From Actinacidiphila oryziradicis (GTDB lineage Bacteria; Actinomycetota; Actinomycetes; Streptomycetales; Streptomycetaceae), in assembly GCF_005047355.1 (NCBI RefSeq), contig NZ_SUMC01000038.1, positions 1 to 64,000 of the forward strand: a stretch of DNA of 64,000 bases. Reading direction: 5' to 3'. A program made the position numbers and the translations under genes. Below, one piece after another: positions 60,986-64,000 of this stretch; within the stretch, counting starts at the first letter, position 1; each line of letters starts with the position of its first letter. The notes beneath the pieces are model-generated. The model saw only the letters and a program-made list of their open reading frames with translations, was not told the origin of the DNA and did not search any database.

Positions 60986-62005
60986 ATGACGACAACGACT
61001 TCGCACTCTCTCGCCATCGCGGCCAAGGGGCTGCGCAAGGCCTACGGGGACAAGACGGTCCTCGACGGTATCGATCTGGCGGTGCCGGCCGGCACGGTCT
61101 TCTCGCTGCTCGGCCCGAACGGCGCCGGTAAGACCACCGCCGTCAAGATCCTCTCCACCCTCATCACCGCCGACGCCGGCGACCTGCACGTCGGCGGCCA
61201 CGACCTGGCGGCCGACCCGCAGGCCGTGCGGGCCGCGATCGGCGTCACCGGCCAGTTCTCCGCCGTCGACGGCCTGATCACCGGCGAGGAGAACATGCTC
61301 CTCATGGCGGACCTGCACCACCTCTCGCGCAGCGAGGGCCGCCGCACCGCCGCCGAACTCCTTGAGCGCTTCGACCTGGTGGAGGCCGCGAAGAAGCCCG
61401 TCTCCACCTACTCCGGCGGCATGAAGCGCCGCCTCGACCTCGCCATGACGCTGGTCGGCAACCCGCGGATCATCTTCCTCGACGAGCCGACCACCGGCCT
61501 CGACCCGCGCAGCCGCCACAACATGTGGGGGATCATCCGCGAGCTGGTCTCCGGCGGCGTCACCGTCTTCCTCACCACCCAGATTCTGGAGGAGGCCGAC
61601 GAGCTCGCCGACCGCATCGCCGTGCTGAACGACGGCAAGATCGCCGCAGAGGGGAGCGCCGACGAGCTGAAGCGGCTCATCCCGGGCGGGCACGTGCGGC
61701 TGCGGTTCGCCGACCCGGCCGCCTACCAGTCCGCCGCCGTCGCCCTGCGCGAGGTCGCTCTCCCCCAAGCTCTCGGCTTCGCTCGAGCAGGGGGCGCCCC
61801 CATCGACGAGACGCTGTCGCTGCAGATCCCCAGCGACGGCAGCCCGCGCGAGCTGCGCTCCATCCTCGACTGGCTGGATGCGAGCAGCATCGAGGCGGAC
61901 GAGCTGACCGTGCACACCCCCGACCTCGACGACGTGTTCTTCGCCCTGACCGGCGGCACCAAGGTCCCCAACGTCCCCAACCAGCCCAAGGAGAACGTCC
62001 GATGA
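60986..62005 (+). CDS. DrrA-like multidrug ABC exporter ATPase
   Basis: A 339-residue ATPase of the daunorubicin-resistance type: Walker A (GPNGAGKTTA), signature YSGGMKRRLDLAM, Walker B (IIFLDEPTTGLD), H-loop region (TTQILEEADELADRI) and the C-terminal DUF4162-like regulatory part. Residues about 258-273 (VALPQALGFARAGGAP) are encoded by an inserted dispersed repeat (61758-61805) and are absent from typical homologues; the frame is kept. The stop overlaps the permease ATG as ATGA. It should energise export of a hydrophobic compound. Confidence 0.9.
   Translation: MTTTTSHSLAIAAKGLRKAYGDKTVLDGIDLAVPAGTVFSLLGPNGAGKTTAVKILSTLITADAGDLHVGGHDLAADPQAVRAAIGVTGQFSAVDGLITGEENMLLMADLHHLSRSEGRRTAAELLERFDLVEAAKKPVSTYSGGMKRRLDLAMTLVGNPRIIFLDEPTTGLDPRSRHNMWGIIRELVSGGVTVFLTTQILEEADELADRIAVLNDGKIAAEGSADELKRLIPGGHVRLRFADPAAYQSAAVALREVALPQALGFARAGGAPIDETLSLQIPSDGSPRELRSILDWLDASSIEADELTVHTPDLDDVFFALTGGTKVPNVPNQPKENVR
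61758..61805. repeat. Dispersed palindromic repeat within the ABC ATPase gene
   Basis: 61766-61805 matches 46566-46605 at 38 of 40 bases (shared CAAGCTCTCGGCT and CGCTCGAGCAGGGGGC). The arms CCCCC/GGGGG form a hairpin. It is inserted in frame in the linker of the regulatory domain. Confidence 0.8.
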
Positions 62006-62793
62006 GCGCCCTCTCCCTCGCCGTACGCGACTCGAACACGATGCTGCGCCGCAACCTGCTGCACGTACGGCGCTACCCGTCCATGACCCTGAACCTGCTG
62101 CTCACGCCGATCATGCTGCTGCTGCTCTTCGTCTACGTCTTCGGAAACGTGATGAGCGCGGGCATCGGTGGCGGCGGCGCGGACCGCTCCGACTACATCG
62201 CCTATCTCGTCCCGGGCCTCCTGGTGATGACCATCGGCAGCACCGTGATCGGGGCCGCGGTGTCCGTCTCCATGGACATGACCGAGGGCCTCATCGCCCG
62301 CTTCCGTACGTTGGCGGTCTACCGCGGCTCTGTGCTCATCGGGCACGTCGTCGGCAGTGTGCTGCAGGTGCTCGCCAGCCTGGTCCTCGTCGGTGCCGTC
62401 GCCGTGGCCATCGGCTTCCGGTCCACGGACGCCACGGCCCTGGAGTGGCTGGCGGCGTTCGGACTGCTCGCGCTGTTCGCCCTGGCGCTCACCTGGATCG
62501 CGGTCGGGATGGGCATGGCCAGCCCGAACCCCGAGGCCGCCAGCAACATGGCAACGCCGCTGATTCTCCTCCCGCTCATCTCGAGCGCCTTCACCCCGGC
62601 CGACACGATGCCGGGCTGGTTCCAGCCGATCGCCGAGTACCAGCCGTTCACGCCGGTCATCGAGACCCTGCGCGGCCTGCTGCTCGGCACCGAGATCGGC
62701 AACAACGGGTGGATCGCGATCGCCTGGTGCGTCGGCCTGGCCGCGCTCGGCTACCGCTGGTCGACGTCACTGTTCAACCGCGACCCGAAATGA
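62002..62793 (+). CDS. DrrB-like ABC exporter permease
   Basis: A 263-residue ABC-2-type permease with six TM segments, the first at about 28-50 (MTLNLLLTPIMLLLLFVYVFG). Family landmarks: YLVPGLLVMTIGSTVIGAAVSVSMDMTEGLIARFRTLAVYRGSVLIGHVVG and ISSAFTPADTMPGWFQPIAEYQPFTPVIETLRGLL. Translationally coupled to the ATPase gene. Its 3' end overlaps the convergent regulator gene by 20 bp. Confidence 0.9.
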   Translation: MSALSLAVRDSNTMLRRNLLHVRRYPSMTLNLLLTPIMLLLLFVYVFGNVMSAGIGGGGADRSDYIAYLVPGLLVMTIGSTVIGAAVSVSMDMTEGLIARFRTLAVYRGSVLIGHVVGSVLQVLASLVLVGAVAVAIGFRSTDATALEWLAAFGLLALFALALTWIAVGMGMASPNPEAASNMATPLILLPLISSAFTPADTMPGWFQPIAEYQPFTPVIETLRGLLLGTEIGNNGWIAIAWCVGLAALGYRWSTSLFNRDPK

Positions 62794-64000
62794 GCGCGCG
62801 GGCTGCCTCCCGCAGCTCGTCCCGCTCCAGGGCGGCGTACTCCGACACCGCGTCGGCGTACGCCGCCCTGTCGGCGTCCTCGGCCGCCTGCCGGGCACGG
62901 GCCGCCGACATCGTCGGCTGGAAATCGCGCAGCACCCGCAGCCGTTCGGCCAGCGCGATCATCCGTACGGCACCGGCGTCGCCGGACGCGAGCCCCGCCA
63001 TGCCAAGGGCGTGCAGCACCGTCCCGAACACGGGGAGCTCCATGGGCGAGCGGGACGGACCGGAGAGCAGGGTCCGCAGCCGCTGCCGCAGCCGATCGAC
63101 CACCTCCGCGACGAGCCCGAGCCGGCCGGCGTGCGCGTGCGCCGTCACCGCCGCCGACTGGATCTGCAGCACCCACCGGTCGAGGAAGGGGTCGACGCTG
63201 TGCATCGAGCCGGCCTCGGGCATCCGCTCCACGTTCTCCACGTTGCGGCGCCACAAGCCGAGCCCGACCTCCGTCAGTCCGCGGGCGAGCGCGATCTCGG
63301 CGCGGCCGCCGAAGTCGGGGCTGTAGAAGTCGTCCTTCTGCGGGGTGTTGTCGCCCTCCGCCTGCCACAGCCAGTACTCGGCCTCGTCGGGGTCGCCGCG
63401 CTGCAGGCAGGCGAGGGCGAGGCCCCAGCGGACGCCGATGGAGTCGTGCTCGTCGCCGAGGCGCGGCAGCGCCTCGAGCGCCGCCTTGAGGTGCCCGTAC
63501 GCGGCCTCGCCCTGCTCCATCTGCAAGCACAGTTCGCCGAGCCGGGCATGGCCCATGACCTGCAGGAACGGGTTGTCGACCGGCGCCAGGGCGGCGATGC
63601 TCCGGCGAGCCGAGGCGAGCGCGCGGTCGATGTCGTGCTCGTTCTCCCAGACGTAGGTGGCGACGCACTCGGCGATGCCGGTGAGCAGCGGCTGCTCGCT
63701 GCCGCAGAGCCCCCGCAGCACGTCGTAGTCGGGAGGCAGCATCTCGGGGACCGCGCTCAGCACTACCGCGATGGCGCGCACCAGCGTGTCCGGCGGGGCC
63801 GGGGGCAGCCGCCGGAGGGTGACGAGCTGGCGTACGACGTGCGGACCGTAGCCCATGAACAGGCTCGCCGTGCACAACACCGCAGCGGCGCGGGCGACTT
63901 CGACGTATTCGGGCTCGGGGTAGTAGTGCGACAGCGGCGGGCCGGTGTCCGCGGCGAGGGCGGTGAGGCGGGGGTAACTGGAGCCGGTGGACCACAGGGC
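62774..64000 (-). CDS. C-terminal part of a large BTAD/AfsR-SARP-like or LuxR-like regulator (5' partial)
   Basis: The frame runs open to the window edge, so at least 408 residues are present. It is helical throughout, with TPR-like units (YGHLKAALEALPRLGDEHDSIGVRWGLALACLQRGDPDEAEYWLWQAEG; RLGLVAEVVDRLRQRLRTLL). The AxxYPRLTALAADTGPPLSHYYPEPEYVEVARAAAVL start of the visible part and later segments resemble the C-terminal half of AfsR/SARP-type regulators with BTAD and NB-ARC. The DNA-binding domain would lie upstream of the window. It is convergent with and overlaps the DrrB-like gene, whose exporter it might control. Confidence 0.7.
   Translation of the reverse strand, partial: ALWSTGSSYPRLTALAADTGPPLSHYYPEPEYVEVARAAAVLCTASLFMGYGPHVVRQLVTLRRLPPAPPDTLVRAIAVVLSAVPEMLPPDYDVLRGLCGSEQPLLTGIAECVATYVWENEHDIDRALASARRSIAALAPVDNPFLQVMGHARLGELCLQMEQGEAAYGHLKAALEALPRLGDEHDSIGVRWGLALACLQRGDPDEAEYWLWQAEGDNTPQKDDFYSPDFGGRAEIALARGLTEVGLGLWRRNVENVERMPEAGSMHSVDPFLDRWVLQIQSAAVTAHAHAGRLGLVAEVVDRLRQRLRTLLSGPSRSPMELPVFGTVLHALGMAGLASGDAGAVRMIALAERLRVLRDFQPTMSAARARQAAEDADRAAYADAVSEYAALERDELREAARALISGRG

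Overview
The window is a high-GC actinomycete chromosome, almost certainly Streptomyces. Evidence includes the codon bias, many GTG starts, ATGA/GTGA-coupled gene pairs, a whiI-type sporulation regulator, an XRE/DUF397 pair, and a gene order that, from memory of S. coelicolor A3(2), follows roughly SCO5998-SCO6045 (HTH-MurA, aconitase, NgcEFG, Rok7B7, XylFGH, Dxs, FadBA, RNase D, WhiI, HemE, protoporphyrinogen-type oxidase, ChdC, DUF692). Interspersed with this core are strain-specific genes and several gene remnants.

Layout. 1-2340: right end of an integrative element (hypothetical ORF, Xis-like HTH, tyrosine integrase with an in-frame amber codon, repeat and hairpin). 2347-6499 (minus): HTH-MurA, Ogt and Ada/AlkA, which form one tightly packed unit, plus a Uma2-family gene. 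6612-10718: PEP-mutase-like enzyme, ArsR-type repressor/MFS pair with a double palindromic operator, ROK and CutC remnants, a beta-trefoil protein. 11101-13833: aconitase behind an 18-bp palindrome. 14004-22599: sugar uptake block, with a putative DasR site, ngcEFG (N,N'-diacetylchitobiose/GlcNAc importer), rok7B7 and xylFGH (xylose importer). 22857-28505: dxs, NYN-like protein, cysteine-less DsbA-like protein, NlpC/P60-like protein and SPFH protein. 28614-31963 (minus): fadA-fadB beta-oxidation operon. Then a Phd antitoxin remnant, secreted GH35 beta-galactosidase, RNase D and whiI with a SigWhiG-like promoter.

37721-42866: haem block: DUF3000, hemE, DUF4349 lipoprotein, cgoX-type oxidase and chdC, pointing to the coproporphyrin-dependent haem route. 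42944-49664: secreted DUF1996 and DUF4142 proteins, a DUF692/MNIO enzyme with a C-terminal extension, a MITE-like inverted-repeat element, a PTH2-like hydrolase, AIM24 protein and an ABC pair. 49748-50031: degenerate duplicate of the permease 3' end and a candidate structured small RNA with its own promoter and intrinsic terminator. 50092-55366: frameshifted S9 peptidase, ornithine-lipid pair olsBA, XRE/DUF397 pair. 55526-64000: NCS1 permease, TSUP protein, oxidoreductase/GNAT pair, HigBA-type toxin-antitoxin, LuxR remnant, DrrAB-like ABC exporter and a partial large regulator running off the end.

Working themes: carbohydrate import under DasR/ROK-type control, central carbon and fatty-acid metabolism, haem synthesis, DNA alkylation repair and developmental regulation. 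The most unusual items are regulatory palindromes, dispersed palindromic repeats (one inserted in frame in an ABC ATPase gene), the candidate ncRNA and several single-lesion genes. All family names are from reading the sequence and memory; no database search was possible.
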